DNA from: Ficedula albicollis
Taxonomy: Eukaryota > Chordata > Aves > Passeriformes > Muscicapidae
Assembly (NCBI RefSeq): GCF_000247815.1
Contig: NC_021672.1
Location: 71,527,437-71,591,436, forward strand
Direction: 5' to 3'
DNA length: 64,000 bases
Shown: positions 13,827 through 26,278 of the stretch, in pieces
How the letters are laid out: every line of letters starts with the position of its first letter
Position numbering within the stretch: position 1 is the first letter of the stretch
Program-made: the position numbers and the translations under genes
Notes under the pieces: generated by a model
Told to the model about the DNA's origin: nothing
Seen by the model: the letters and a program-made list of their open reading frames with translations, nothing else
Databases searched by the model: none

Positions 13827-14580
13827 GTATTCCTCAGGTGCTGCTCAGCCTTTTCAGCATTACCCCAGAGAGTGGATTATTTTAGGTTTATTGCATCCCC
13901 TGTGCCTGTCCACTTCCACTCTGTCCTGCTCTCGTGGGAGAGATTAAGCTGATTAAGAGATTATATCCCTAGCCTGAAGCAACAGCACCTACATGGTGCA
14001 CATTTGCCATCAGAGGATGGAGCAGCACCTTGGAAATTCATGGCTCATCACTGTGATGCCTGTGCCCACAACAGGAAATAAACCAGATTTGAAATGCCTG
14101 CTGATGAAATTTGGGAGTTCTTAGGCCCCTGGTATCACAGGATGCTGTGAAAAGGGGGGAAAATCGTGGCTCACTGAAGTGGGGAAGCAGAGGCACAGAG
14201 AAGCCAGGGGTGATGGAGAGCTTCATTCTCACTGGTCAGGGTCTGCACGTGCCTGATGCTGGCTGTATCATGTCCAGCTGCCATCACAGTTTTATTATCT
14301 CAAATATATTACTGAAGCCTTATTTATTCTCCTCTAGAAGCTCATTTCTTGTCCATTTAAAACTTCCAGTGACGTCAGAGACGTGGACATGCAAGGACAT
14401 GGAAAGGAGGCAGGCTCAGAGCTGCTCAATCCTTTCCTTCTTATTCAGTACAAATACATAAAGATGGAATTTCTTATGTGGAAAGATAAGGCTTTTGATT
14501 TCCAGAAACAATCAAATGAAGCTTGGTAATCTCCCTAAGGTTTTGTTTTCTTCTGTTTGGCTCAGATAAAAAGACACCAA
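13827..14580. other. Unique non-coding sequence
   Basis: No recognisable gene or transposon. A 116-codon open frame at 14111-14461 has no recognisable domain. Confidence 0.55.
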
Positions 14581-14713
14581 CTAACATGTCTCACGTTTTG
14601 ACAGCGCCTTTCTCTAAACAGCAACTAATTTAACTCTCAGTTAATTGCTTAAAAAAGACGAAACAGCTCAAGTGGGGTGTGCAGTCAGCTTTTCATAGCA
14701 CATCCCAGAGTCA

Positions 14714-14755
14714 GTTACCATAGCACTGGGAAAGATTTTTGGTCTCCATGGCAAC
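14714..14755. promoter_or_regulatory. Paired RFX X-box-like motifs
   Basis: gttaccatagcac at 14714-14726 and gtctccatggcaac at 14742-14755 both resemble the RFX binding consensus GTNRCC-NN-RGYAAC. The second differs from it at one position; the first has an intact GTTACC half. They lie 15 bp apart in a unique stretch. RFX factors bind such sites at ciliary and other genes. No transcription start is visible, so this would be a distal element if it works. Confidence 0.35.
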
Positions 14756-14880
14756 CTCAGGTCGGCTTGTCGCACCTTTTATCTTATGCAGACTGCGAGC
14801 AGCAGCGTGTGTGTGGTATCTGGAGTTAATATGTCAGGAGGAGGCAGATCCACTGCCAGAGAGGTGTTGGGTTTTTTGAG

Positions 14881-15249
14881 TTGGTTAGGGGGTTTATTTT
14901 TCCCCTGCCTTAAGCTCAGTAAGTCTGTTAATTGCTGTTAATCAGGCTAATGGCAGGAGCAGGCAGTAAGGTGGAAGGGGCATTGCCTGGTGAGTGCTTG
15001 GATGGGCAGGCTGCTCCTGGGGGCTCTGCAGCAGCTGGGGAATCTCTTTTCTTTCCTTTCTTTCCCTCCTGGAGAGCACCTGCAGAGCTGGAAAGCCTCA
15101 GCTCCATGAGATTTTTGGGGCCCCAGCTCTGTGGGATTTTTGGGACCCCTTTGCAGCTGGCTGTTCTGGGTGCCTCTCTGCTAACCCTGCCATGAGAGCA
15201 GTAGTGCCTTTGGTCCACTGTGCTCAGTGTTTTAGTCAGGCAGCTTCCA
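14881..15249. other. GC-richer unique sequence
   Basis: Locally GC-rich, with short open frames on both strands (up to 96 codons). No domain or repeat family recognised. Confidence 0.5.
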
Positions 15250-15376
15250 CAGAATTGTTTGAAAAAGGGACCTTTTAGAGTCCATCTAGTTCCACCTCCC
15301 TGCCATGGGCAGGGACATCTTCAGCTACTCCAGGTTCCTCAAACCCCATCCAACCTCTTGAACTCTTCCAGGGGTT
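15250..15376 (-). mobile_element. CR1 LINE fragment, 3' end
   Basis: Read on the plus strand this is the reverse of a CR1 3' region: a degenerate terminal signature, then ctagttccac and ccatgggcagggac, then the downstream caaaccccatccaacct segment. CR1 copies are typically 5'-truncated like this. The element has lost all coding sequence and is clearly mutated. Confidence 0.8.
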
Positions 15377-15736
15377 GGGTTTTGGCTCTGGCCAGGGCTA
15401 ATTCATGGCCTGGATGCTGTTGTAAGGTGCCCTGCTGAGAAGCTCTGTCTCCAGACCATCAGTCCCTCCTCTCACTGGTGGCAGCAGCTCTTGCAGTGCC
15501 ACTGAGCTCCTCTCCTGCTGCCTGCATGCAGCAAGAGCAGCAGCACAGCCCAGCTCAGGGAAGGTTGTCAAGGCCTTCAGGAATGAGGGGCAGAGAGAAA
15601 AGGCACCAAGTGGCCATGGGAAATCATGCTTCAAATCCACACTGTCTCAAATTGCTCATTGTGTAAATGTTGGGCAACTTGTGGTCTCCTTCAGCTTTCT
15701 GATCCAGCTGTGCAGGCTGTGGCATGGGCCCATGTG

Positions 15737-15739
<3 letters not shown>

Positions 15740-15799
<60 letters not shown>
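15740..15799. repeat. Homopolymer T60
   Basis: An uninterrupted run of 60 T. It could be the poly-A tail of a minus-strand retrocopy extending to the right, but no polyadenylation signal or clear target-site duplication is visible, so I leave it as a simple repeat. Confidence 0.95.
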
Positions 15800-15800
<1 letters not shown>

Positions 15801-16461
15801 GCATGTGTTTGCTTATCCCTGTTGAAGCTGTGAAGGCTGCACCTTTAGGCACAGTTGTTATCATTAAAATCAGCCCTCTGCAGCTGGCACATCTGGGGCT
15901 GGAGGGAAAAGCTGCTTCCTTGGCCTTGGGCTTGTCTGATGAAATCACACTGCTGGTGGTCAGGCCTTGTTGCTGGAAATCACCAAAGAGTTCCTGAAGC
16001 TATTAAAAAAAAAAAAAAAGGAGTTGTAACTCTGGCAACCTAATGCTTAGAGCTGCTTGAAGTGATCTTCTGTACACTCACTGCTTGTTTTCCTAGAAAT
16101 TGTAATGGCTGGAGAGAGTAGGGTGGTTAGGGAGATTGCAATGGAAGCAGGAATTAAGACACTATTTTCTGATTCCAGGAGAGATCAAAAACCCTTTCTG
16201 TTGATCTTTCCTGGGATTTTGTGTGCTCTCAGGGCAGAGGAGTATGTCTGACCAGGAGATAGCTGTTTAGCAGAGTGTGTGTGGTGTGAGGTGAAGCCTC
16301 CCTAGTTACGCTGCTGACTGAAAATATCCAATGCACAACCCATGTTCACAGTGATTTTGGAATGTTTGGTCTACCAAGAACATCCTTAATATTCCAACGT
16401 GGATCTTTCCAACTGCCTGCTTTTAAAGCAGAACATACTACAAATAGCAGGAGCAGATAAG
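15800..16461. other. Unique non-coding sequence
   Basis: No gene recognised. It includes a 14-nt A run near 16004-16017. Confidence 0.5.
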
Positions 16462-16736
16462 TTTTGCTTTCAGTGCTGAGTAGACTGTGTTCACGTGGAA
16501 CTGGTGATGAGCATCACAATACATTTTAAATGCCTCTTTTGCTTTCAGTGCTGAGTAGACTGTGTTCACTGGTAGACTGTGTGGAACTGGTGATGAGCAT
16601 CACAATACATTTTAAATGCCTCTACATTTTTCACATGCATTATCTTATATTCACGCCCTCTTTGGGTTTGCACGGAAATTACATTTTTCACATGCATTAT
16701 CTTATATTCACACCCTCTTTGGGTTTGCATGGAAAG
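16462..16736. repeat. Compound AABB tandem duplication, 75-bp then 57-bp units
   Basis: Unit A starts ttttgctttcag at 16462 and recurs at 16537; the second copy carries an extra internal repeat of tagactgtg. Unit B starts tacatttttcac at 16623, exactly where A ends, and recurs at 16680. The B copies differ by g to a changes (cacg against caca, cacgg against catgg), which look like ordinary CpG transitions. Confidence 0.93.
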
Positions 16737-18814
16737 GTTGTGGTAGCAGAAGGATTTCAGGGGTGGCTTCCATTAGAAGCTCCCAGAAGCTTCCCCATGT
16801 CCAGGAGAGCTAATCCCAGCCCAACTCTAAGACTGACTCACTGCTCTCCAAGGCTGAGCACATCAGCAACAAGGGGAGAACCCCAGGGATAACAAATTTT
16901 AAAAGGAGTGGGGAGGAATGTTGCTGGGCAACAGCAATTGTAGCCAGAAAAAGGAGGGAAAATATGTGGCAGGAACAGTTCTGCCAACATCAAGGCCATG
17001 GGTGAAGGAGGGGAAGGAGAATGCTCCAAGTGCCAGAGCAGAAATTCCCCTGCACACCATGGTGACCCTTGGAGGTTCACTGTGGAGCAGAAATCCACCT
17101 GCAGCCCATTAGGGACCCCACAGCAGAACAACCCTGTCCCTAGGAAAAAGGAGTGGCAGGAAGCACTGACTGCATCCATCCCCCACTGCCCATCCCCCTG
17201 TGCTGCTGCTGGGGAGCAGGTAGAGAAAATCAGGAGTGATGTTAAGCCTGGAAGAAAGGAGGGGTAGGGGGGAAGGTGTTTTTAAGATCTGGTTTTATTT
17301 CTCATTACCCTTCTCTAATTTGATTGGTAGTAAATTAAACTAATTTCCCCAAGTCGAGTCTGTTTTGCCCATGATGTTAATTGAATGATTTCTCCCTGTC
17401 CTTATCTCGACCCATGAGCCTTTTGTTATATTTTCTCTTCTGTCTGAGCAGGTGATGAAAAAACCCTCAGGAGGCCCATAGATCTATGCAGGAGGCTTTT
17501 GTTAAAGCTCATTTGGGCTACAGAGTTTTCTGCTCCCTTAATGTAGAAAGGAAAAACTTTCCCTCCAAAATCAAATCTTTTCTCAATTTTGTTTCAAGTT
17601 CACCACCAATGGAATGAAAATCAAGGCATATGGAATATTTTCAGGCCTCAAAATAGATTTACATTTCAAATGGACACAGGCTTTGGTTGAGTCTTATTTT
17701 TTTATCTGTTCTTAACCTAATGATGAGGTTAAGGAGCAAAGTTTGGATCCAGTTTTGGAGGAGGAAAGTATGTGTTGCAATGAAGGCTGTATTTGTGATG
17801 GTGTTAAGTTTCTGGCTAAATTTAGCAAGTCTGCTTTAAGATTCAGAAATGACTTTTTTTTTTATGTATAAAGAATTGATACATAAATCTTTATGCTTTT
17901 ATATGTATGGATTTCATTTAGAAATCTGACAGCCAGAACTGAAAACACTTAGCTGTGACACCAAATTACTCTGTTAAATATCAGGGAGAGAAGGGAAAAG
18001 AATGAGCAAAGATGGGAAGCAGATGCAAGAGCATGTTTTAGATTGATCCCAGCATTAGAGGGGAGTGCTTCTTCTCTCACCTGTGCTGGAGCTGAGCAGC
18101 TTTCCTGCAGCTCTCCCAGCAGGCAGCTGCCCTGACAGCATCACACTCCTGCTGCCTCCAGAAGGCAGAGCTGGAAGGATAAAGCTCCTGTTTACATTTC
18201 AAATGTTGCTCTGGCCAATGCACTGGAAGACAGGAAAGCAGGCATCTTGGATTTGTAAAAATCAAACTGGTTCTAACACTGGATGCCTCCTTGTTTATTT
18301 TGCTGTAGCACATGTGTTTGAGAAAAACCTGTGGCTGCTGTAAGGGGCAATTACTTGCTCTGACAGTGGTAGATTTCAGTGCTTAAAACAAAGCTGAACA
18401 AGTGCATTACATCCCTGTGCAGTGCTTTCAGGAATTGCTCTGTAGCAACAGAGGGAAGCAACGAGCAAAGGCAGAGCGTGTTCTGCCTTCTGCCTGACTT
18501 GAGGTAAATGACAGTAATCACACAGACAGTAATCTGGCCTTCTCTGCTCTGCCCACCTGCTGCTGCTGTTGTCATGCCCTGCACTCTGCTGCCATCCTCT
18601 GTGACAGCAATGCCTCCAGCTCGGCTCTGCTGGCAATAACCAGGGGTGGCACAGCCCTGCAGCTGCTGCAGGGGTACCAGGGGAGAGAGGGGTGCAGGGC
18701 TGGGCTCCAGCAAACCTAGCAGGGAATCAGCTGAGCTGCCACCCTGCAGCAGCGAGGGTTTTAGCTCTAGAGTGAGCTGAGGGCAGGAAAGGGAAGTTTT
18801 TTCCAGCTGGGGAA
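16737..18814. other. Unique sequence, possible conserved non-coding block
   Basis: No gene recognised. The stretch near 17281-17560 is evenly complex and retains a few CpGs (gtcgag, ctcgacc), unlike the decayed repeats around it, so it is a candidate conserved element. A long minus-strand open frame at 18351-18941 (196 codons) runs into the CR1 at its upstream end, has no domain and is antisense to the CR1 open frame. Confidence 0.45.
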
Positions 18815-19492
18815 TGAGAGGCTGGAGGGCAGCCCTGCAGACAGAGGTCTGGGGGTCCTGGTCCATGGAATGCTGGACACGAGCCAGCAGTGCCCTGGCA
18901 GCCAGGAGGGACAGCCCTGCCCTGGGTACCAGGGACAGCATCAGCCAGGCAAGGGAGGGATTGTCCTGCTCTGTTCTGCACCTCTGGCCTCACCTCGGGT
19001 ACTGTGTGCAGTTTGGGGTGCCACAGTGTAAGAAAGACATTGGGCCATTAGGGAGTGTCCTAAAGAGGGCAACAAAGATGGTGAAGTGTCTGGATGGGAA
19101 GTTGTAGGAGGAGAGGCTGAGGACACTTGTTCTCTTCAGTCTGGAGGAGACTGAGAGGAGATCTTTTTGTCACCTTAAATATCCTCACAAGCACTAGAGG
19201 GGCAGGCACTGATCTCTCTGTGGTGCCAGCAACAGGACCCAAGGGAATGGGCTGGAGCTGTGCCAGGGCAGGTTTAGGTTGGATATCAGGAAAAGGCTTT
19301 TCCCCAGAGGGTGGCTGGGCACTGGAACAGCTCCCCAGGGCAGGGTGACTGCACCAGCCTGCCCCAGCTCAAGGAGATTTGGACAGGGCTCTCAGGCACA
19401 ATGGGATTGTTTGGGATGATGCTGAGCGGGGCCAGCAGTTGGCCTTGATCCTCCTGGATCCCTTCTGATTTGGGACATTCTGTGATTCCATC
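18815..19492 (+). mobile_element. CR1 LINE, 3' part with end of ORF2
   Basis: The plus strand contains the C-terminal end of the CR1 ORF2 protein (endonuclease/reverse transcriptase polyprotein), with the recognisable string [16 protein letters not shown] and RATKMVK, followed by the CR1 3' UTR (ggtttaggttggatatcagg and similar) and the terminal gacattctgtgattcca at 19475-19490. It is 5'-truncated and frameshifted, hence inactive. This is the best evidence that the host is a bird or close sauropsid. Confidence 0.93.
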
Positions 19493-20349
19493 AAGTCAGT
19501 GGCTGTGTTACAGGGGAGAGAACAGGACATCGTGGAAGCCCAGCCATGGTCTGAGGTGCAGAGTGCCAGGATGTAGCTCTGATGGCAAGCCTTGCAGTTT
19601 TTAAGAACAGTCATGATCCTTTAAAACTACCTCTGCCCTGTGCAAGAGCAATCATGGCTTCTGTGGAATTGTCCAGGCAGAAATCCTCCTGTTTGAAGGG
19701 GCAGGCACTGCCAGTTTTCAACCTGGAACAGATCTTAAAACTCTTCAGTACATCCCAACTGTAATTAATAAAGAAACACAAGTCTTTATTTTTTTAAAAT
19801 TACTGTTAATAGGGGATTTAAGGATAGAAATCCTACTGGATATAGCTAATTGAAAATGTGATTGGGATTTGGAGAACAGGTAAAAAATGAGCTGGTGAAG
19901 GGAGCAGGGTAAAAAGTAGCAACTTGTAGGACGTGGAGGTCTCTGAGTTCACAAGCTGAATATTGAAAGACATTTCTAAGAAATATCAATATATGTGCTC
20001 GTTCTGAGGACATACTACATTGTTTTGTGCATGTGTGTATACATATATGCATATATTTATGTGTATTTTTATATAGGCACACTTTTACACATATTCAGTG
20101 TAAAATTGTACACTGCCCTGACGGTGTCCAGTCATTTTGGACTGATTGATTGAAGCACATGTAATACAAAATATTATTTTTCCAGTGTAGATAAGTTGGA
20201 ACTGATCTTAAAATATGAAATAAATAGGGACAGTCCCTTTCTGCATCTTTATTGAAAGTTACTGTACCTCTGACATGGAAGATGCTTAGGATTTATCATC
20301 AGTGCCATGGGTATGTCTCTGTGGATGGTGGTTTTGAGCCCTCCCACAG
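19493..20349. other. Unique non-coding sequence
   Basis: No gene recognised. It includes an alternating purine-pyrimidine patch (tgtgtatacatatatgcatat) near 20034-20054. Confidence 0.55.
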
Positions 20350-21960
20350 TTTCTATTGTTCACTTTGGACTTGCTTTAATCTATCCTTGTGTGGCATCCA
20401 GAAATGAGCACCCAGACCTGAAGCCCTCAATAGAATGGAAATATGATTTAGCACATTAGTTTTTCTTACACAAATCAATATTTCAATATCAGTCATATTG
20501 TGAAGTAATCTCTGAAAGTGTTCCTACCAGCTTAAACCTCTTTTTATCCAAGTCTTGTTTTTTCTACATTTGCAGCACATAAGAATGCCTTATGTACATT
20601 GCAGAAGTCAAGTTGTACATCTCTAGTTTTTCCTCTCTCTGTTACCAGGTCCTAAAAAGAAATGAGATTGGTGTGACAGGTTTTTTTCCATGACAAATCT
20701 CTGCTGGATGTTGATAATTACCTTCCATATAGTTAGAAATATCTCATAATTTGTTCTGGAAATTAAACTTGCTGTTTCTAATTCACTTAATTCCCCTTTA
20801 ATGTCTTTTAAGAAATAAAAAACTAGAGAAGGGTGAAGACGGACATCACGTCTACCTGTCTTGAAGAGTTATCAAAATAACTGCTAAAAGCTCTAGATCT
20901 CATCAGTCAAACCTTTAGGTTTGGTCTGGAATGAAGCTCATTAGATTTAGGGAATTAGTAAAGAATTGAGTTTAATACTTGTTAATTGGGGGAGTTTTTT
21001 TCCATTCAAAGACTTAGCTCTTGCTCTTTTGTGACTGGAATCAGAGCTGATATCCATCTGATGGAATCTTGTATTTTGTCATGATCAGCACACAAAAAGC
21101 ATTAACAACTTGACCTTTTTGACCTCAGACATCAATGACTTTCATGCTCAGTTTCACAGCAGAATACTCGAGCCTCCCTTTGTTGTTCATGCCTGAATTT
21201 CTCAATGTTTCTTGCTGGTTACATCCAACTTTGTACCTTGAACACTGTTAGTGAGTGGCACTCCATTTTAATGGATCTTTTAATCTTGTTGGGCTCTGGT
21301 ACATTTTGGTGGTAATCTGATTTGGTTCTCACTGCTGCTTTGCTTCCTTCTCATGTTTCAGGTCAGTGAAGAGCTCATGGTCTAGTCAAGGTTACTGTGC
21401 CACTTGTCTTTTCTCCATCATGGAACAGCTGGCACATAAGGCCATAACAATTATTTCATTAAAGAGCTTCCATCTCTCCTTAATGCCTTTTTTCCTTAGG
21501 CCATCCTCTGGAGACATTTCCTGACAGTTCTCTGGGATTACTGAAGTGTACTCCCTTGAGATCCACCCATTTCATTTTCCTGTTGTGCTGTCTTCCTATT
21601 CTAGGTTGTTCAGAGTGGAAAAAGGAAGAAACTCTGAATACTTTTCCCCTGTAAGCAGTGCCACCAGACTTTTCTCATTTGTCCCAGAGTTTACACACAG
21701 GAGGATATTCATTCACATCACCTCCCTCTCTCAGGTGCCCAAGTTCAGAGCTTAGTCTCTGTCAGCTCTTGGAATAGTTGATGGGAAGTCATGGGATGTG
21801 TGATTGTATTATCCACCTCAACTCCTGCTTTGAGTTACAGTCCAGCAGTGCCCCTCGACTGAATACCTAATTTAGGCTTTTAATTTTGGTGCTAGGGTTT
21901 GGTACTTTCTTTGTTCCCTCCCCAAGTCTCTTTCAGCTTTATGCAGCACTGCAATATCTC
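20350..21960 (-). mobile_element. Ancient CR1/L3-type LINE, long ORF2 remnant
   Basis: About 1.6 kb matches, in reverse, the reverse transcriptase part of an old CR1/L3-like LINE. Recognisable segments in order on the plus strand are a gcatccagaaatgagcac block, the aaatgagattggtgtgacagg block, the cttgaagagttatcaaaataa block, the gtcagtgaagagctcatgg block and a more upstream ORF2 region up to about 21.96 kb. Many substitutions and small indels destroy the reading frame. It lacks its 3' end and is unrelated in age to the younger CR1 at 18815. Confidence 0.82.
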
Positions 21961-23520
21961 TTTAGAGTAGAAATGGAAGACCTGAAGGTGAGAAATGTGA
22001 TCTGGGAAGTCACAATCCACTGTACAATTTTCTGCTTTCTGGCTGGTAAATTATTGTGTTTTCTGTGATGCAATTTGTCCGTGCAGCAGTGATAATAGGC
22101 TGTCCTCAGCCAGTAATCAAGACCCCTTTGTTTAGACTCTTCAGCGTTTTAGGGAAGTCTTAAAAAGAGTTCTTAGATCTTTGTCAGTTTTTATTCATGT
22201 TTTATCATAAATGGAGAAAGCTCTTAGCCCTGAGAGTGATCACATTAAGAGGCAATTTAAGAGAAGGAAAATAATCAGCACCATTTGCAGTGACACATTG
22301 TCCTGTGCATCTCAAGAAAAGAGCTAATGGAATGTTGCAAAATGCTTAGAAAAGGAAAGCTACCTTTCCTGTCGTACATCTGAGAGCTTTGTGCTGCCAA
22401 AAAGCAGCACCTCTGGCTTTGCACTGGGGTTCTCTCAGCCTTTCTGCATCACTGTACAATTGCACACTGTTTGTGCCCTGTACCTTCCACCTTGCATCCA
22501 AAACATCACCCAGACCAGGATTCCAGGCTGCTCTCCTGTTTCCCACTCCCCATCCTCGATGAGTTCCTCACCACATAAAAAAGTTTTATTTCAAATTAAA
22601 AACTGGCTGGCAGGATCACAGGAGGAGTACAATTGCCTTGCAGAAAAACACTGAAGAGAATGAACTTAGCTCTTCAGCTTTAAATCCACATCATTAACCA
22701 CTTAAGTTTGATTATTTGCACCAAAACTATTAATACCCCTCATTCTTGAGGGACTGGGACAGTTTTCTGAGGACAGATGGAGCAGGAATTGTTCCATGGC
22801 AAAATCAGAGGCTGAAGGTCAGTTGTCTCCTCTTGAATGTTTGAATTAGCAAAATACTTTCCCTTTCTCAGTATGACCTGTCATCTTCCACTGCAAAATG
22901 TAAGGCCCCCTTATGGATGTTCTAATTCAATTTAAGAGTTTTCTTGACTTTGTTTAATGGTAGAGATGTTTGTGCTTCAAGATTCCCTTATTCTTGCCTT
23001 AGGGATTTGCTTCATTGTCTAAGTCCAACTTTATGGCTGTTTCAAGATCAGTTTTAAGTAATCAAATTAATACAGATGCAGAAGAACATCTCACCTACCT
23101 AGAACTTTAAAAGAGGTTTTGCAGCTGATTTCAATGAAAGTATGCTCTCAGTTTATTGGGAGAGGCCAATTTAGCAAAGATGTTTTTTTCTCCCAATTTT
23201 TTTTTCTTATGTCAGCAAGGTATAGCCCAGTGAGATTGGTGACTCCAGCTCTGAGACACTGCAGCACCTCCTGTGCTACTGGGAACACTGTGGAGCTAGC
23301 CATGAACATTTCCATGAAAATGATATTTTTAAAATAAGTGGGTTCATAAAAACTGAACCAGTTCACATCACAGGTTAGTTTTGATTAATTTTCAAGACAA
23401 GTATTTTTGGGGAAGAAGAAATTTTCCAAATTTGCAATACATCTATTTTGACCTTTTTTAGATTTAAAAATAATTCTTTTTCATTTCAAGATGACCTTTC
23501 CTTTAGAAAGCTAAGCAAAT
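21961..23520. other. Unique sequence, possible conserved block
   Basis: No gene recognised. 22080-22310 is unique and complex, without repeat character, and may be conserved; alignment would be needed. Confidence 0.45.
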
Positions 23521-26278
23521 TATCATTAAAAACTTTTCAATACCAAAATGTTCAATATTTAATAGTTTAAAGAACCTGCATGGATTTTTTTTGTTGTTGT
23601 TCTTCTGGGACAGAAAATTACATTTCTGCCCAGTCACAGATGTTGCCTGCCACTGACTGGCATGGGAGCTAAAAGCCTAAAGCATAAATACAGGGTTTAG
23701 TGGGGGCTTCATGGTAAGAAACTTCCAGTCTTCTTCTATTTAACTACAAAATCTGGGAAAAAAATAACATGTTGATATACAAGAAGATAATTACTGTAGC
23801 CTTCTTATAGTTGTAGACCAGCCACCCTTTTAATACTGATAGCAACTCCTTCAGAAACAAACCTGACCCCTAAATTGGGAATTATGTTTGCCATAACTGC
23901 AGCACGTGCATTCAAGGACCTTTTTGCTCCTTTTCTCCCCTTCTCATGAGATTTTCATGTGTGTTTTGTGAGTGCTTACCAGGCTGTGGACTGAAGTGGT
24001 GTACTATTTTATTAATGTTTTGAACCATTCCTATGGGAGATCTGAAAGAAGGTCTTGTGTTCTGCAAAGTAATTAAGTATCAGAAAGATGTGCAAGTGTT
24101 TATTGCAAAAAGAGCTTTTCTATACCAGCTCAGCTATCTAACAGCAAATGCCACAGCTATTTTTGTTAGGCTCTCCAAAATCTTATATTTCTCAAGTAAC
24201 ATCTGCCAGGGGTAGGATTGACTTGAGTTTTCCAAAGCACTGTCTAGAAAATATGAAACATCTTTAGCCCATCAAACCATGGATATTCCTTGTAAAAAAC
24301 CCTGTATTTTCCTACCAGGGTATGATATCCACACTTTGTTTAATGCTGCTGTGTGTTGATCTCACCACTTAGAGCCTTTCTTTCTTGTTGCAGAGCTAAC
24401 TGAGGTTGTAAATTCCACAATATTTAGTGGGTGGAGGTTCACTGTCAGCTGGTCCTCTTTGTAGCATGCAATTTGTTTGCCTTCTCTCTTCAGGATCAGT
24501 GCTGACTACTTATTCCCTACATTCAACCCTGATATTTTCTTCCTCCTGCTTATTTATGGCCTTTTCTGTAGCTCTACTTGTGATGCTTGTGGAAATTCAC
24601 AAGGGGATTTTTGAGTGGTGCATAACTGAAGCACAGATTCTCATAATATCTCTGGGTTCTTCACTGTATTTATCTTGTCTCCTTCTGCACAAACTATACA
24701 GACTCCTCCTTTCTCAGCAGGTTTCTTAGCTCCACGAGGCTTCTGAGCACTAAATTCTGGTCCAGGTCTGCTCAAGAGTCTTTGAGTGTTTTTGTTTCTC
24801 GCATCTCTCTCGATCTCTGTAAGATAAATGCCCAGTTTCTGATCTCTTTGTCTCTCTGTGTGGATGGTCCTCTGTAAGATAAATGCCCAGTTTCTGATCT
24901 CTTCGTCTCTCTGTGTGGATGTTCCCTATCATTAAAAACTTTTCAATACCAAAATGTTCAATATTTAATAGTTTAAAGAACCTGCATGGATTTTTTTTGT
25001 TGTTGTTCTTCTGGGACAGAAAATTACATTTCTGCCCAGTCACAGATGTTGCCTGCCACTGACTGGCATGGGAGCTAAAAGCCTAAAGCATAAATACAGG
25101 GTTTAGTGGGGGCTTCATGGTAAGAAACTTCCAGTCTTCTTCTATTTAACTACAAAATCTGGGAAAAAAATAACATGTTGATATACAAGAAGATAATTAC
25201 TGTAGCCTTCTTATAGTTGTAGACCAGCCACCCTTTTAATACTGATAGCAACTCCTTCAGAAACAAACCTGACCCCTAAATTGGGAATTATGTTTGCCAT
25301 AACTGCAGCACGTGCATTCAAGGACCTTTTTGCTCCTTTTCTCCCCTTCTCATGAGATTTTCATGTGTGTTTTGTGAGTGCTTACCAGGCTGTGGACTGA
25401 AGTGGTGTACTATTTTATTAATGTTTTGAACCATTCCTATGGGAGATCTGAAAGAAGGTCTTGTGTTCTGCAAAGTAATTAAGTATCAGAAAGATGTGCA
25501 AGTGTTTATTGCAAAAAGAGCTTTTCTATACCAGCTCAGCTATCTAACAGCAAATGCCACAGCTATTTTTGTTAGGCTCTCCAAAATCTTATATTTCTCA
25601 AGTAACATCTGCCAGGGGTAGGATTGACTTGAGTTTTCCAAAGCACTGTCTAGAAAATATGAAACATCTTTAGCCCATCAAACCATGGATATTCCTTGTA
25701 AAAAACCCTGTATTTTCCTACCAGGGTATGATATCCACACTTTGTTTAATGCTGCTGTGTGTTGATCTCACCACTTAGAGCCTTTCTTTCTTGTTGCAGA
25801 GCTAACTGAGGTTGTAAATTCCACAATATTTAGTGGGTGGAGGTTCACTGTCAGCTGGTCCTCTTTGTAGCATGCAATTTGTTTGCCTTCTCTCTTCAGG
25901 ATCAGTGCTGACTACTTATTCCCTACATTCAACCCTGATATTTTCTTCCTCCTGCTTATTTATGGCCTTTTCTGTAGCTCTACTTGTGATGCTTGTGGAA
26001 ATTCACAAGGGGATTTTTGAGTGGTGCATAACTGAAGCACAGATTCTCATAATATCTCTGGGTTCTTCACTGTATTTATCTTGTCTCCTTCTGCACAAAC
26101 TATACAGACTCCTCCTTTCTCAGCAGGTTTCTTAGCTCCACGAGGCTTCTGAGCACTAAATTCTGGTCCAGGTCTGCTCAAGAGTCTTTGAGTGTTTTTG
26201 TTTCTCGCATCTCTCTCGATCTCTGTAAGATAAATGCCCAGTTTCTGATCTCTTTGTCTCTCTGTGTGGATGGTCCTC
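23521..26278. repeat. Large tandem duplication, 1,406-bp period
   Basis: The segment 23521-24872 recurs at 24927-26278. All positions I compared are identical, including two identical open frames of 60 and 100 codons in each copy. Between the copies, 24871-24926 is an extra near copy of a 55-bp piece starting tctgtaagataa (first seen at 24816), with two substitutions. Left and right flanks share no obvious transposon signature. It is either a very recent duplication or a false duplication made during assembly. Confidence 0.97.

Noticed and set aside
15740..15997. Processed pseudogene with T60 as its poly-A tail
   Set aside because: No poly-A signal next to the tract, no recognisable parent gene and no clear target-site duplication.
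18351..18941. 196-codon minus-strand open frame
   Set aside because: It overlaps the CR1 element antisense and has no domain; the real signal is the LINE on the plus strand.
23521..26278. Pair of LTRs flanking an element
   Set aside because: The two copies are almost contiguous, with no internal region, no TG...CA ends and no target-site duplication.
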